From RUG695 sp050943135 (GTDB lineage Bacteria > Planctomycetota > Planctomycetia > Pirellulales > Thermoguttaceae): 64,000 nt of DNA. Location of the stretch: assembly GCA_050943135.1 (NCBI GenBank), contig JBMNOP010000013.1:1-64000 (forward strand), read 5' to 3'. Position 1 is the first letter of the stretch. Each line of letters starts with the position of its first letter. The notes beneath the pieces are model-generated. The model searched no databases and was not told the DNA's origin. It saw nothing but the letters and a program-made list of their open reading frames with translations. Below, piece by piece: positions 1 to 9,357 of this stretch. A program made the position numbers and the translations under genes.

Positions 1-55
1 TGGGCCCCTTTTTTGCTTCCTTTCGGGCACGTCTCACGCGACTGCCGCGAATCGA

Positions 56-964
56 TTACCGATATTTGGTCGGTTGACGGAAGAGGGGCGAGAAGGGCCC
101 GTTGACCGAACCGTCGTTGAAGTCAAGCCACCAATAACCGTCGTGCCATTCCATCGTGACCTTGCGCCATCCGAGCGGGACTTGCGGATAGGGATAGAAG
201 GGACCGATGTAGGGGAATGCGCCGGCGGCATACTGCTTCGGATAACCGACCTGCGCGTAGTTTGGATAATCGGCAGTGGTCGGCCAAGCGTAGTTCGGAA
301 GGTTCGGTTCGCCACCCTGACCATAACGGCCGGCGGCGACCGGCGCGGCACTATAGCTGCCTATCCGGGTCCCCTGAGGCAGTCCGGTCTGATAATTGTC
401 GACCGCTACCGGAAGGGTTTGAAGTTGCGCAGATTCGGGGAAACCGCCCATCGCAAACTCGCCGGAGACCGGGTTGACCATGCCATCGGAAGGCCCGGAG
501 TAAGTGGTGGCGAATCCATCGGCGTTCTGCGAAGGAACGGATATCGCGGGGATGGTCTGGTCGGGAGTGAACGTCGAAGCCTGGGCGATGCGATAGACTT
601 CGGGAACCGTCTGGGTTTCAGCCGTCGGGACCGCCGGCATTACCTGCGAAGAGGCGACAGAAGAAAAACCGCCCTGCGGGCCGCCGTCCACGTCGGGAAC
701 GACTTGAATCGAGTCGGCCGAAACCGAGTGAACACCGGGAAATTGGCTGACCATCTGCGTGATATGCTGGCGCTCCGTTGTGTTGGCCACTTCGCCTCGA
801 AGCCGGACGCGCCCATTCTTGTACGCGACTTCAACCGTATACTGAGGATAGACCGCGCTGATTGACTTTGCAATGCGGTTTGCCTCCTCCTGATTTCCAC
901 CAAAAGCCAGCGGTACACATGCCGCTGTCATTGCGATTAATGCCGTTGCAAACAAACGCCGCAT
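56..964 (-). CDS. Secreted BON-domain protein
   Basis: This encodes 302 aa with an N-terminal signal peptide (hydrophobic stretch at about residues 5-20, starting MRRLFATALIAM). A BON-like domain follows at about residues 25-90, with the alternating VRLRGEV and later hydrophobic segments typical of the fold. BON domains usually bind phospholipid or peptidoglycan at the envelope, so a periplasmic or outer-membrane-associated role is inferred. The middle is low-complexity and rich in P, Q, G, Y and S. The C-terminus (about 265-302) is aromatic-rich (WHDGYWWLDF) and may be a second small domain. The start at 964 was chosen over a longer in-frame option because GGAGG lies about 7 bases upstream and the signal peptide begins there. 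The exact function is unknown. Confidence 0.75.
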   Translation of the reverse strand: MRRLFATALIAMTAACVPLAFGGNQEEANRIAKSISAVYPQYTVEVAYKNGRVRLRGEVANTTERQHITQMVSQFPGVHSVSADSIQVVPDVDGGPQGGFSSVASSQVMPAVPTAETQTVPEVYRIAQASTFTPDQTIPAISVPSQNADGFATTYSGPSDGMVNPVSGEFAMGGFPESAQLQTLPVAVDNYQTGLPQGTRIGSYSAAPVAAGRYGQGGEPNLPNYAWPTTADYPNYAQVGYPKQYAAGAFPYIGPFYPYPQVPLGWRKVTMEWHDGYWWLDFNDGSVNGPFSPLFRQPTKYR

Positions 965-1380
965 TTCAAATCCTCCAAATCCATTTGGCTTGAGTAACAA
1001 TCGATCCTTGGGGTGCCTCCGGTGAGGAGTTACCTGCTACATATTCGGCAAAGTTTAACGCCGAACCTAAGCTTTTTTGGGGTTTTATCGATAATTCCGA
1101 AAATTACGCGGAAAGATGGAGAACTTAAGAAGAATTTACCGAGGCACGAACAGGTTGTTCCCGAGTTTCCTTTCCGAAGGACCGTGAAGTTTCGGGATCA
1201 TGCATCGCGAGCGCCATTTTTTCTGCCCATTAACAATATATTCAGGGCTTGTTGAACCGGAACGGCGAAACGGGTAGAATCGGGAGAACGAGAGGGCGAA
1301 CCGAATCACTTTACTCGGAATTTACCCCGTATTTTCCGATTCGGCGGTCGCATGATGATCAAGACGGAGGTTTGTTAGGT
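965..1380. other. Intergenic region between divergent genes
   Basis: This is a 416-bp divergent spacer. A short plus-strand frame at 1013-1255 has no convincing ribosome site or recognisable protein and is not called. A small inverted repeat (TTCGGC/GCCGAA, about 1045-1066) precedes a T-run. Promoters for both flanking genes must lie here, but I see no box pair good enough to name. Confidence 0.4.
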
Positions 1381-3390
1381 ATGGTTAAAAAGATTTTTTT
1401 GATCCTGGCGGTCTGCGGTTTTGCCGTTTCCACCGCTTTAGGTGAGGACAGCGGACGGCTCTTCGAAGCGGTCCCCTTTAACAACGTCCATGCAACCGAC
1501 GGGTTCTGGGCTCCTCGGATTAAAACGAATATCGAGGTTTCGGCGGCTCACAACATCGATTGGTGCGAAAACCGGACAGGCCGCATCCAAAACTTCCGCG
1601 TCGCCGCGGGGGCCGAAGGAGATTTTCAGGGAATCTTTTTCGACGATTCCGACGTTTACAAGGTGATCGAAGGGCTCGCTTATACCCTGACTGAGGCGCC
1701 GAATGCATCGATCGAGAAGAAAACAAAAGAGTGGATCGATCTGATCGCCGCCGCCCAGCAAGACGACGGCTACCTGATGTGCTGGTACATTATTCGGGAA
1801 CCCGACCGGAAATGGACCAATCTTGCAAACATGCACGAACTCTACTGTGCCGGTCACATGACCGAGGCAGCCGTAGCGATGGCACGGGCCACCGGTGACG
1901 AAAAGCTCCTGAACGTCAACCGGAAACTGATCGATCTGATCTGTAAACGCTACGGGCCGGGCCCCGACCAGTTGCGGAATGTCCCCGGGCACCCCGAACT
2001 GGAACTGGCGCTTGTTAAGTTATATCAGTATACCGGCGACAAGAAATACCTGGAAAAAGCCAAATTCTTCATTGACTGTCGCGGTGTTGCAGAGGGGCGG
2101 GAAAAAGGCCTTTACGGCGACTACTGCCAAGACCATATGCCGTTGCGTGAGCAGTCGGAAGTTTGCGGGCACGCGGTTCGCGCCATGTATCTCTATGCGG
2201 GGGCAACCGACGTGGCCGGTTATTACCAAGATGATGAACTGATGGCGGCCATGAACCGCCTTTGGGACAACGTCACCCTCCGCAAGATGTATATCACCGG
2301 AGGAATCGGTTCCGACAGGTCGAACGAGGGATTTCGCAACGAGTATTTTCTGCCGAACGCCACGGCTTACTGCGAGACGTGTGCCGCGATCGGGCTGACC
2401 TTCTGGGCGCACCGGATGAACCTGGCCAGTGGCGAGGCGAAGTTTGCCGATGTCATGGAGCGCGCGCTCTATAACGGCGTGGTTTCCGGTTATGCTCTTT
2501 CGGGAAACGGCTACTTTTACGGAAATCCGCTTGCTTCCGATGGCACATACCACCGGAGCCCTTTCTTCGGTTGTGCCTGCTGTCCCTCGAATGTGATCCG
2601 CATGATCGCTTCTATGCCCGGCTACATCTACGCGACTTCCCTTTCCGACGAAGGAAAAGAGGCCGGTAAAACCGAACCGGATACCCTCGTGGTGAATCTG
2701 TTTATCGAGGGGACGGCCACGGTTTCGCTCAACGGCCGGCAATATACCGTCGAGCAGAAGACGGAATATCCGTACGACGGCGTGGTGGAAATCAAAGTCA
2801 AGCCACACGAGACGCAAAACGCTTCGGCCGTGCGCCTTTTGGTCCGCAATCCCGGGAAGGGAAGATACCTGACACAAGACCTTGCCCTGGCGGAAGGACA
2901 GGAGGAAGCCAAAGCCGCGTTCGGATTCGATATGACCCCTCGTCGGTATATCGCCAACCCGAAAGTGGAAGGTAACCGCGCGTGTGTGGCCATTCAGCGC
3001 GGGCCGCTCGTCTACTGTTTCGAGCAGTGCGACAACCCGGACATCTCGGTCGATGAGATTCTGTTGCCGCGCGATCCCGAATTTAAAGTGGAAAAGAAAA
3101 AGGGCTTTGTCGCCGCGCAAAACGCCGACGATCCGACCGCCGGGTTTGCGAGTCGTGATACCGTGGTTATTACCACTAAAACACGGAATCGTAAAAACGT
3201 GACCGCGATCCCTTACTGTCTCTGGGATAACCGTACCGCCGGAAAAATGCGCGTTTGGGTCTCGCAAGACGGTATGGTCCCGGACCCCGACCAGACGACG
3301 GAACCGTGGCGCGAAGAGGACTGGATCGGGCCCGACGGCAAACCGCTCCTCTACCGACCGCTGGAACACCGCTTCTTCCGTAAGTTATAG
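1381..3390 (+). CDS. Secreted GH127-type beta-L-arabinofuranosidase (DUF1680)
   Basis: This encodes 669 aa with a signal peptide (MVKKIFLILAVCGFAVSTALG). The fold is the (alpha/alpha)6 barrel family of HypBA1, which removes beta-L-arabinofuranose from plant glycans such as hydroxyproline-linked arabinan. The expected catalytic signature is present: Glu321 in NEYFLPNA, a YCETC segment (Cys331 and Cys334), and the FGCACCPSN motif with Cys398, Cys400 and Cys401. In characterised members these Cys/Glu residues bind Zn and supply the cysteine nucleophile. The C-terminal third is beta-rich. The start was chosen at 1381 because the signal peptide begins there and GGAGG lies 11 bases upstream; the frame is open further upstream to 1249. 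A strong terminator follows. The substrate is inferred from the family. Confidence 0.85.
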   Translation: MVKKIFLILAVCGFAVSTALGEDSGRLFEAVPFNNVHATDGFWAPRIKTNIEVSAAHNIDWCENRTGRIQNFRVAAGAEGDFQGIFFDDSDVYKVIEGLAYTLTEAPNASIEKKTKEWIDLIAAAQQDDGYLMCWYIIREPDRKWTNLANMHELYCAGHMTEAAVAMARATGDEKLLNVNRKLIDLICKRYGPGPDQLRNVPGHPELELALVKLYQYTGDKKYLEKAKFFIDCRGVAEGREKGLYGDYCQDHMPLREQSEVCGHAVRAMYLYAGATDVAGYYQDDELMAAMNRLWDNVTLRKMYITGGIGSDRSNEGFRNEYFLPNATAYCETCAAIGLTFWAHRMNLASGEAKFADVMERALYNGVVSGYALSGNGYFYGNPLASDGTYHRSPFFGCACCPSNVIRMIASMPGYIYATSLSDEGKEAGKTEPDTLVVNLFIEGTATVSLNGRQYTVEQKTEYPYDGVVEIKVKPHETQNASAVRLLVRNPGKGRYLTQDLALAEGQEEAKAAFGFDMTPRRYIANPKVEGNRACVAIQRGPLVYCFEQCDNPDISVDEILLPRDPEFKVEKKKGFVAAQNADDPTAGFASRDTVVITTKTRNRKNVTAIPYCLWDNRTAGKMRVWVSQDGMVPDPDQTTEPWREEDWIGPDGKPLLYRPLEHRFFRKL

Positions 3391-3431
3391 TTCCTTCGGT
3401 ACGCGCACCTCGGGGCGTGTGCCCGACCCAA

Positions 3432-3472
3432 CGAAAAGGCCGAAAGGGAGGTTCCTCCTTTCGGCCTTTTCG
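3432..3472 (+). terminator. Strong hairpin terminator after the GH127 gene
   Basis: Arms of 18-19 bases (CGAAAAGGCCGAAAGG... pairing with ...CCTTTCGGCCTTTTCG) surround a 4-base loop. One unpaired G sits in the left arm, and the flanking CCCGAC/GTCGGG extends the stem. The right arm carries the T-run, and the hairpin could work in both directions. Confidence 0.75.
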
Positions 3473-3935
3473 TCGGGGGTTTTCGAACGGCTCTTACCCG
3501 GTCCTCTCATCTTCTTTGGGTTGATGTCTCAGGATCAGTCGAGAGACGTTTCCGGAGAGCGGCAAGACGCGGGAACCGGTGGATTAGTCCACGTCCACAC
3601 CGTTACCATGTCGCAGGACCGGGGCTCCAATACCTGTTTTTTCCTGCCTCCCACGGGGCCATTGTCGGCCCGAAACATCTCAGCAAGCTCAAGACGACAC
3701 ACACTTCCCCCCGTTGATCGGAGCGAGGGGGGTACCGAACGCCGAACCGGACGTCGGGTAACTTGCCCACACCGAAAGTTTCGTAACGTTGCCTGAGTCG
3801 GAAAGGAGAACCGCCCCTCCGGTCCAAACTTTTACGGCATGCCTATTTCTCCCTATCGCGCGCTTCCCGTACCGAACGGCTTGCCGATTGACGCGGGGCG
3901 CCTGAACGGTTTCCGATGAAATCCGTGAGGCGAAA

Positions 3936-3960
3936 GAGCCCGGCCTTGAAAACCGGGCCC
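3936..3960 (-). terminator. Hairpin downstream of the LysM-protein gene
   Basis: GCCCGG (3938-3943) and CCGGGC (3953-3958) form a GC-rich stem just past the stop codon at 3999. It is followed on the minus strand by only a short T-run, so termination strength is uncertain. Confidence 0.4.
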
Positions 3961-3998
3961 TTGTCGGAACGAGTTTCAGTTACGGTCGAACGGGATGA

Positions 3999-6767
3999 TC
4001 ATTCGACTTTATCTGTCGGAAGGAGAATCGTAATTCCTTCCTGCAAACGGCCGCGAAGGTTCTTGTCGGAGTTCAGTTTACTGATTTCAGACCACCGTGA
4101 TCCGTCTCCAAGTTCATTTTCGGCGATCACGATCAGGTTGTCTCCCGCCTTTGTTTTGTACTGCCGGTAGCCAGACGCGGGCACGTATCCTTTCTTATGG
4201 TTGTTCGGTCCGTCGGCCCGGCCAATGTTGTCTGTGTTACTAAGGCTCTCTCCGTTCAGAAGGTTGTAACTGTTCCGGTTGTTATTGTTGTACCCGGCCG
4301 AGGCGTTTTGGTTGGTAGGGTCGTAGTCGAGCGACGAAAGGTTTGGGTTATTCGCAAGTCCGGTTGCGTTTTGTCCTTCTCCCGCGGCCGAGATGGCGGT
4401 CTCACCGGCGGGAACCACTTCTTCCGGTAGGGAGTATTGGCCGCCGAACGGCGAAAGGGATTTCGAAAGCGGGGATCCGCCCTCAACCCGAGGAGCCTCA
4501 AATCCGATGCTCGAAAGGTCGGGATCCGTGGCGAATGTCTCGTCGGGAGTCTGTGTTTGTACGAGCGCAGCTTCCTGGGCTGCGGCACTCGCCGTATCGG
4601 GCGTGGACACGGGGGCGAGTCCCACGTGAGGTCCCAACGAAGAAAGTTGTGTGTTGTCTCCGGTGTTGCCGGTTGCAAGGGGCGTTGCGACCGAGGCGGT
4701 CGCCGGGGCAGCGGTATGCAGAAGTGTATTGCGTCCGTCTGCCGAGGTGCCGACGGGTTGGAACTGAGCGACGGCATTTTCCCCTAGCGACGAGGTGGCA
4801 TGACTTTCCCGGGTTGTCGGAGAGAGAAAGAGTGGTTCGCTTTTCTTCTCTTGGCCGAGCGAAAGTCGGAGAGGTTCTCTCCGTTCCGTACCGCTTTGAA
4901 GTGAGCCTCCGATCTGATTGTTAAATTGCTGAATCGAATCGAGGGTTTGTTCCCGAACGTTTTGCAGAGAATTGCCCACTTGTTGGCTGACTTGCTCTGC
5001 CGTGCTCTGAATCTGGTCACGCGCCTCGACAAAATCATTTTGGAGTTCGTTCATTGTATCGGCGGCTTTTTCTTTGGTGTTCTGATAGGCACTGCTGATA
5101 TTTTCGCCGAGCTGTCGCGTCGAATCGTTGACCCTTTCTGCCGTGTTGCTGAGAAATTCTCCGGTTTTTTCTCCCGCGGTTTGGAGCGAGGAATCCGCTT
5201 TTTCTAATCCCGACCTGATAGCTTCCTTGATATTTTCTCCCGTTTCGGCCAGGTCCGATTTGATTTGATCCATCGTCGGGAAGTCTTCCGAAGACGGGGT
5301 CGGAATTCCCCGACCCTCTCCATAGGCGGGGTATGTCGGGGAGGTCGACGGCTCATTGGAAATATCGTTGTCGAGGGGTGAGTCGGCTACCGCGGTCTCG
5401 ATCGGTGTGGTTTCGGCGTTACCGAAATCGAAATCGAAAGGATCAGTCTGCGAATCGGTCTTGGCCAACTCTGCCGCGGAGTTGAGTGCATCGGACGCGG
5501 CATCGAGCGAATCATCGAGTGTATCGGTTACGGCATCGAGCGAGTCGGTAAGCGCATCGGTGGCTCTATTTGCCGAATCGGTGTCTCCGAGCAGATCATC
5601 GATCGACCCACCGGACGTGACCACCTCGGCAACCCCTTGCAGGGTATTTTCGAGTCTATCACTCAGGGCATCACCGAGGCCCTCGGCTTGCGCCGAGATT
5701 TCCTCGGCGCGAGAAGTCAAGGAACCGAATGTGTCGTCGGTCTTTCCCGTCGATTCGACCACTTGGTTTGTTTCGGGATTCCCTTTGTTCCCATGGTTCA
5801 GATGTTTGACCCCTGCATATCCGCCCATGGCAATAATCGACGCGAGACCGGCGGCAATCCCGATCTTTGTCAGTCGACCGGACCGGTTCCGAAGATTTTC
5901 GTCCGACGTGTCGCTGTCGGCGGCGATTTCCTGCCTAAATTCGTCGAGCGACTCGTCGATTCGAAGACGTCCGCGAACCCTGTTCGAAACCGCAGAAAAT
6001 CCTTTGCGGATTCTTTGGCCGATATGGGCGAATTTCTTTTCGGATACGGTATCTTCTTCCTCGGGTTGCGCCCGGTGACGTCTCAGGAGCGAGAGCCAGC
6101 CGAAGCGGTGGGGGAGCTCCTCTTCGTCGTCGTTTTCGGACACATCGTCTTGGGAGAGGTTTTCGGTAAGATCTTCATCCTCTCCATACTCATCTTTCCG
6201 CCGCCATCCGGGAAGGATCGAATGCCACCCCCGTCGCTTCGGGGATTCTTCCTCTTCCTCAATCGGACTGAAATCGATCGGTTCCGCCGTGCGGGCCGGT
6301 TCGGTCGTTTCCGGCTCCACCGCAGCGGGACTCGGGGACGGAGTGGCTTGCCTCGGCATGACGGAAATCGGTTGTGGCTGCCAACGGATTTCCTGTCTCG
6401 GTTGCTGGTGGACCTCTTGTTGCGGTGCCCGGTTTCCCTGCTGTTGTGCGTCGCGGATTACCTCCGGACTGGCCGGTTTGGAGATAAACTCGCCCCAGCC
6501 GTTCTGCGATGCGTTTCCGTTTTGGGCGTTGTGGCTGTTCTGATCGCTGCCGTTGTTTTGGGTGTTCCCTCCACCGAAACGGAGATTCAGCGTGCTACCG
6601 AAGGGGCGGGATTCGGGAGCGTTCGGGGCGGGAACCTCTTCTTCGACATCATCGTCCGCCGCATCTTGCCGAGACTCGTCCTCTTCGTATGCGTCATCGT
6701 CTTCTTCGTACGGGTCGTGGTGCGGGTCCTGCCGACTTTCGATAAAATTGCTGAAACGGTCTTTCAT
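3999..6767 (-). CDS. Single-pass membrane protein with C-terminal LysM domain
   Basis: This encodes 922 aa. The N-terminal ~300 residues are acidic, Q/N/P-rich and probably disordered in the cytoplasm. One transmembrane helix lies at about 299-321 (IGIAAGLASIIAMGGYAG). The outer part has amphipathic helical repeats at about 345-640, rich in A, E, T, S and Q and resembling apolipoprotein or LEA-type helices, then a disordered stretch. A LysM motif lies at about 867-915 (YKTKAGDNLIVIAENELGDG), which would bind peptidoglycan or another GlcNAc polymer. The gene follows rsmH by 23 bp on the same strand, the position held by ftsL in many dcw clusters. GAGG sits 6 bases before the ATG. The overall protein is not recognised, so a wall-anchoring role is inference. 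Confidence 0.7.
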   Translation of the reverse strand: MKDRFSNFIESRQDPHHDPYEEDDDAYEEDESRQDAADDDVEEEVPAPNAPESRPFGSTLNLRFGGGNTQNNGSDQNSHNAQNGNASQNGWGEFISKPASPEVIRDAQQQGNRAPQQEVHQQPRQEIRWQPQPISVMPRQATPSPSPAAVEPETTEPARTAEPIDFSPIEEEEESPKRRGWHSILPGWRRKDEYGEDEDLTENLSQDDVSENDDEEELPHRFGWLSLLRRHRAQPEEEDTVSEKKFAHIGQRIRKGFSAVSNRVRGRLRIDESLDEFRQEIAADSDTSDENLRNRSGRLTKIGIAAGLASIIAMGGYAGVKHLNHGNKGNPETNQVVESTGKTDDTFGSLTSRAEEISAQAEGLGDALSDRLENTLQGVAEVVTSGGSIDDLLGDTDSANRATDALTDSLDAVTDTLDDSLDAASDALNSAAELAKTDSQTDPFDFDFGNAETTPIETAVADSPLDNDISNEPSTSPTYPAYGEGRGIPTPSSEDFPTMDQIKSDLAETGENIKEAIRSGLEKADSSLQTAGEKTGEFLSNTAERVNDSTRQLGENISSAYQNTKEKAADTMNELQNDFVEARDQIQSTAEQVSQQVGNSLQNVREQTLDSIQQFNNQIGGSLQSGTERREPLRLSLGQEKKSEPLFLSPTTRESHATSSLGENAVAQFQPVGTSADGRNTLLHTAAPATASVATPLATGNTGDNTQLSSLGPHVGLAPVSTPDTASAAAQEAALVQTQTPDETFATDPDLSSIGFEAPRVEGGSPLSKSLSPFGGQYSLPEEVVPAGETAISAAGEGQNATGLANNPNLSSLDYDPTNQNASAGYNNNNRNSYNLLNGESLSNTDNIGRADGPNNHKKGYVPASGYRQYKTKAGDNLIVIAENELGDGSRWSEISKLNSDKNLRGRLQEGITILLPTDKVE

Positions 6768-6790
6768 CGCTTTCCTCGTAATTTGGTGGT

Positions 6791-7735
6791 TCAGAGGGCC
6801 CTTCGTGCGACGCGGAGTTTTGCGCTGCGCGAACGCGGATTCTCTTCCTGTTCCCGCGGACTCGCCTCGATCGGTTTGCGTGTCAGGACTTCAAGTTCCG
6901 GCGTGTCGCGAAACACGTTTTTGACGATGCGGTCTTCTAAGGAATGAAAACTGATGATGGCGATTTTTCCGCCGGGTTTAAGGTAACGGGGCGCTTGCTC
7001 CAGAAAACGTTCCAGGGACCCGAGTTCGTCGTTGACGGCGATCCGGAGTGCCTGAAATGTTCGGGTGGCCGGATCAATCCGATCACGGCCTCGACCCTGG
7101 GTGTGTGGAATGACCCTGCGGCAGATCTCGGCGACCTCCGCGGCTTTTCGTAGCGGTGCGGCCTCGCGACGTTTGACGATTTCTCGTGCGATACGTCGAC
7201 TGAACCGCTCTTCGCCGTAGCGAAAGATAACATCGGCGATCTCCTCGGCAGACCAACGGCCGAGGAGCTGCCAGGCGGGAACCCCTTCGGTTGTGTCAAA
7301 CCGAAGATCGAGATCCCCATCGGCGCTGAAACTGAACCCGCGCGATCGGTCGGCCAACTGGTCGCTCGAAAGTCCGAGGTCGAGGAGGAATCCGTCGACG
7401 GCTGCAATCCCGAGCATCTCGAGAACGGCAGGAAAATCGGCATAGTTCATTTGCGCCATTCGTACCGTGCCGCGACCCGGTACGGTTTCTTTGGCCAGAC
7501 GTGCCTCGAGCCGGTCGAGGGCCGCGGCGTCGCGATCGATCGAAACGATCAGGCCTTCCGGCCCGATTCGATCAGCAATGCCAAGCGAATGACCTCCACC
7601 ACCGAGCGTTCCATCGACGTAGGTCCCTCCCATCACGGGCGAGAGTGCGTCGAGCACCTCCTCGTAGAGAACCGGTCGGTGGAGAGTCTCTTTTCGGTTC
7701 GGTTCGGTTTCGGGCGACGGTTTGGACTCTGTCAT
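6791..7735 (-). CDS. rsmH: 16S rRNA (cytosine(1402)-N(4))-methyltransferase
   Basis: This encodes 314 aa, the usual RsmH/MraW size. It uses S-adenosylmethionine to N4-methylate C1402 in the ribosomal decoding centre. Diagnostic segments are HRPVLYEEVL near residue 19, the SAM-binding YVDGTLGGGGHS, the LDLGLSSDQL region, RTFQALRIAVNDEL, and the C-terminal SFHSLEDRIVKN. The start at 7735 lacks a clear Shine-Dalgarno sequence, but no better start precedes the conserved HRPVL. The LysM membrane-protein gene follows by 23 bp. No mraZ, ftsL, ftsI or mur genes are nearby, fitting the scattered division cluster of planctomycetes. Confidence 0.93.
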   Translation of the reverse strand: MTESKPSPETEPNRKETLHRPVLYEEVLDALSPVMGGTYVDGTLGGGGHSLGIADRIGPEGLIVSIDRDAAALDRLEARLAKETVPGRGTVRMAQMNYADFPAVLEMLGIAAVDGFLLDLGLSSDQLADRSRGFSFSADGDLDLRFDTTEGVPAWQLLGRWSAEEIADVIFRYGEERFSRRIAREIVKRREAAPLRKAAEVAEICRRVIPHTQGRGRDRIDPATRTFQALRIAVNDELGSLERFLEQAPRYLKPGGKIAIISFHSLEDRIVKNVFRDTPELEVLTRKPIEASPREQEENPRSRSAKLRVARRAL

Positions 7736-7906
7736 TGCCGACGGGGAGGAACAAACGGTTTTCCTTGATAGCTCGGAATTCCCCTTCCCGGAGGAAGGTT
7801 ACTCTTTTTTGGTGGCTGTTGCCAGGTCAATTTGGTAGAAGATTCGGATTTTGCCCGTCAAAAAAGGGAAAATAAGCGAAAAAGGGGACGTGTGAGGCCG
7901 GAATGG

Positions 7907-7936
7907 TTGACGCGTCGACCCTGTTGATATTATAAT
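7907..7936 (+). promoter_or_regulatory. Sigma70-like promoter for the gene at 7973
   Basis: TTGACG (7907-7912), an 18-bp spacer, then a perfect TATAAT (7931-7936). Transcription would begin near 7943, leaving a short leader of about 30-40 nt. Confidence 0.6.
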
Positions 7937-7972
7937 TAGCCCCGGGGGAGTTTACGGTGCCGAAGAAGTCGA

Positions 7973-9259
7973 GTGAAACAAGAGATGATACCAATTCTTC
8001 AAAACAGATTTTTTTCCTTTTCGTGCCGCTTTGTTCCGGTCCTGTTGTGTGCTTTCGGTATGTGGGCTCTTCGCGCCGAGGGACAAGAGTTGCGTCAGCC
8101 GGCCCCCGGGGTGATGACGACGATTCGCCCCTTTATCAACTACAGCGAGACTTTTCAATGGTCCGACATTCCCGAAATTGTCGCCGAGGCCGAAGGGGAA
8201 GACGACCAATCCTTCGATTGGGCCCGAAACGTCTATTTTTCGAAAGAGGTATGGTGTCTGCAGTTTTCCTTTAAACCGGTGCGGTTCATTCCGGTCGATT
8301 TCCCGAACGATGAGGGGAAGATGGATCGCAAAACAGTTTGGTATATGGTCTACTCGGTCACCAATACCGGTCAGTTCGTCGGTAGCGGGGTTTCGAGCGC
8401 CAAAGAGTACGAGGTCGATAACACCGTCAACGTCATGCTCCGCCAGGAGGGGGAATACGAGAGCGACGACGACCGTGCCGAAATCACCGCCGGCCAGAAG
8501 CTGAGCGAAGTCTATCGTCCCGGATACCGGGGAGTTGAGGCGGTTACCCACGAACAGAAAGCGTTTAACCTTGACGGCGTTTACGTTATTAACGAAATTG
8601 ACTACCTCAACGGAACCAGCCGGTTGATGCAGGTCAATGAAGGGGAAACCCGCGACGGAGTCAAATCGTATGACCTTCAGCCGCTCGGCGATCCCAAGCC
8701 GCTCACATCGGGAGAGACACCCCTTACCGACGAACAGATCAACGAGCGGGGGACCGTTCGTTTTTCACCGCGCTTTATCCTGGCTGTCCGTAACCTGATT
8801 GGCGACCTTGACTATGAAAAAGCCGACGACGGATTTTACGGTGCCAAAGAAACCAAACGGGTCGAAAAGACGTGGGATGATCAATATCTCCCCCTGGCGC
8901 TTACCCGGATCGCGGCGATCGAGGATCCGAACCGGACGTTCCAAAACTCGGTTTCGTTCCCGACGGTCGACATCGCGCCCGGCGAAACATACTGGGGGAT
9001 TGTCACCTGGACCGATATCGACCCGCGCGTCAACGATTTTTCCATCTACATCAGCGGGCTGACCAACGCGCTCCGTTGGTCCGACGACGATGTCGAGGCC
9101 TACAACAAAGAGAACCGGGTTCCTTTGACGGGGCGGAAGGTGATGCGAAAAACCCTGAAACTGAATTTCTTTCGCCCGGGAGATCTTAACATTGTGCCGG
9201 AAAGCAAAGTTTACTTTGGTGTTCCCGGCCAAAAAGCATCGGACTGGGTCTATCTCTGA
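7973..9259 (+). CDS. Secreted protein of unknown function
   Basis: This encodes 428 aa (424 if the ATG at 7985 is used instead of the GTG at 7973; neither has a good ribosome site). The N-terminus carries a signal peptide ending near ALRAEGQ. The mature part is acidic, soluble and beta-rich, with no transmembrane segment. A Pro/Gly/Trp patch near the C-terminus (APGETYWGIVTWTDIDPR) may be an immunoglobulin-like fold. I do not recognise a named family; a planctomycete-restricted periplasmic protein is likely. It has its own promoter at 7907-7936 and is transcribed away from rsmH. Confidence 0.65.
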   Translation: MKQEMIPILQNRFFSFSCRFVPVLLCAFGMWALRAEGQELRQPAPGVMTTIRPFINYSETFQWSDIPEIVAEAEGEDDQSFDWARNVYFSKEVWCLQFSFKPVRFIPVDFPNDEGKMDRKTVWYMVYSVTNTGQFVGSGVSSAKEYEVDNTVNVMLRQEGEYESDDDRAEITAGQKLSEVYRPGYRGVEAVTHEQKAFNLDGVYVINEIDYLNGTSRLMQVNEGETRDGVKSYDLQPLGDPKPLTSGETPLTDEQINERGTVRFSPRFILAVRNLIGDLDYEKADDGFYGAKETKRVEKTWDDQYLPLALTRIAAIEDPNRTFQNSVSFPTVDIAPGETYWGIVTWTDIDPRVNDFSIYISGLTNALRWSDDDVEAYNKENRVPLTGRKVMRKTLKLNFFRPGDLNIVPESKVYFGVPGQKASDWVYL

Positions 9260-9357
9260 TTGCCAACCTGTCGCTATGTCCGCGGCGGACCCGACACGCG
9301 TTTTCCCTTTCGCGTGCAGGGAAGGGGGCATTCTATCTGTTTCTCGCGAGGATATCG

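Larger units (their letters stand above)
3391..3998. other. Gene-free stretch with terminators at both ends
   Basis: This is about 600 bp between convergent genes. Hairpins at 3432-3472 and 3936-3960 close the two flanking genes. The roughly 450 bp between them is GC-rich and has several potential stems, but I could not match it to RNase P RNA, tmRNA, SRP RNA or a riboswitch class. Open frames on either strand (for example 3419-3796) look random. Confidence 0.4.

Noticed and set aside
1013..1255. 80-aa plus-strand frame between divergent genes
   Set aside because: No ribosome site, random-looking composition, no motif.
3473..3935. RNase P RNA, tmRNA or SRP RNA
   Set aside because: The conserved RNase P P4 strands, the tmRNA acceptor end and the SRP tetraloop core were not found on either strand.
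5637..6947. 436-aa plus-strand open frame
   Set aside because: It lies wholly opposite the LysM-protein and rsmH genes, has no ribosome site and mirrors their codon structure.
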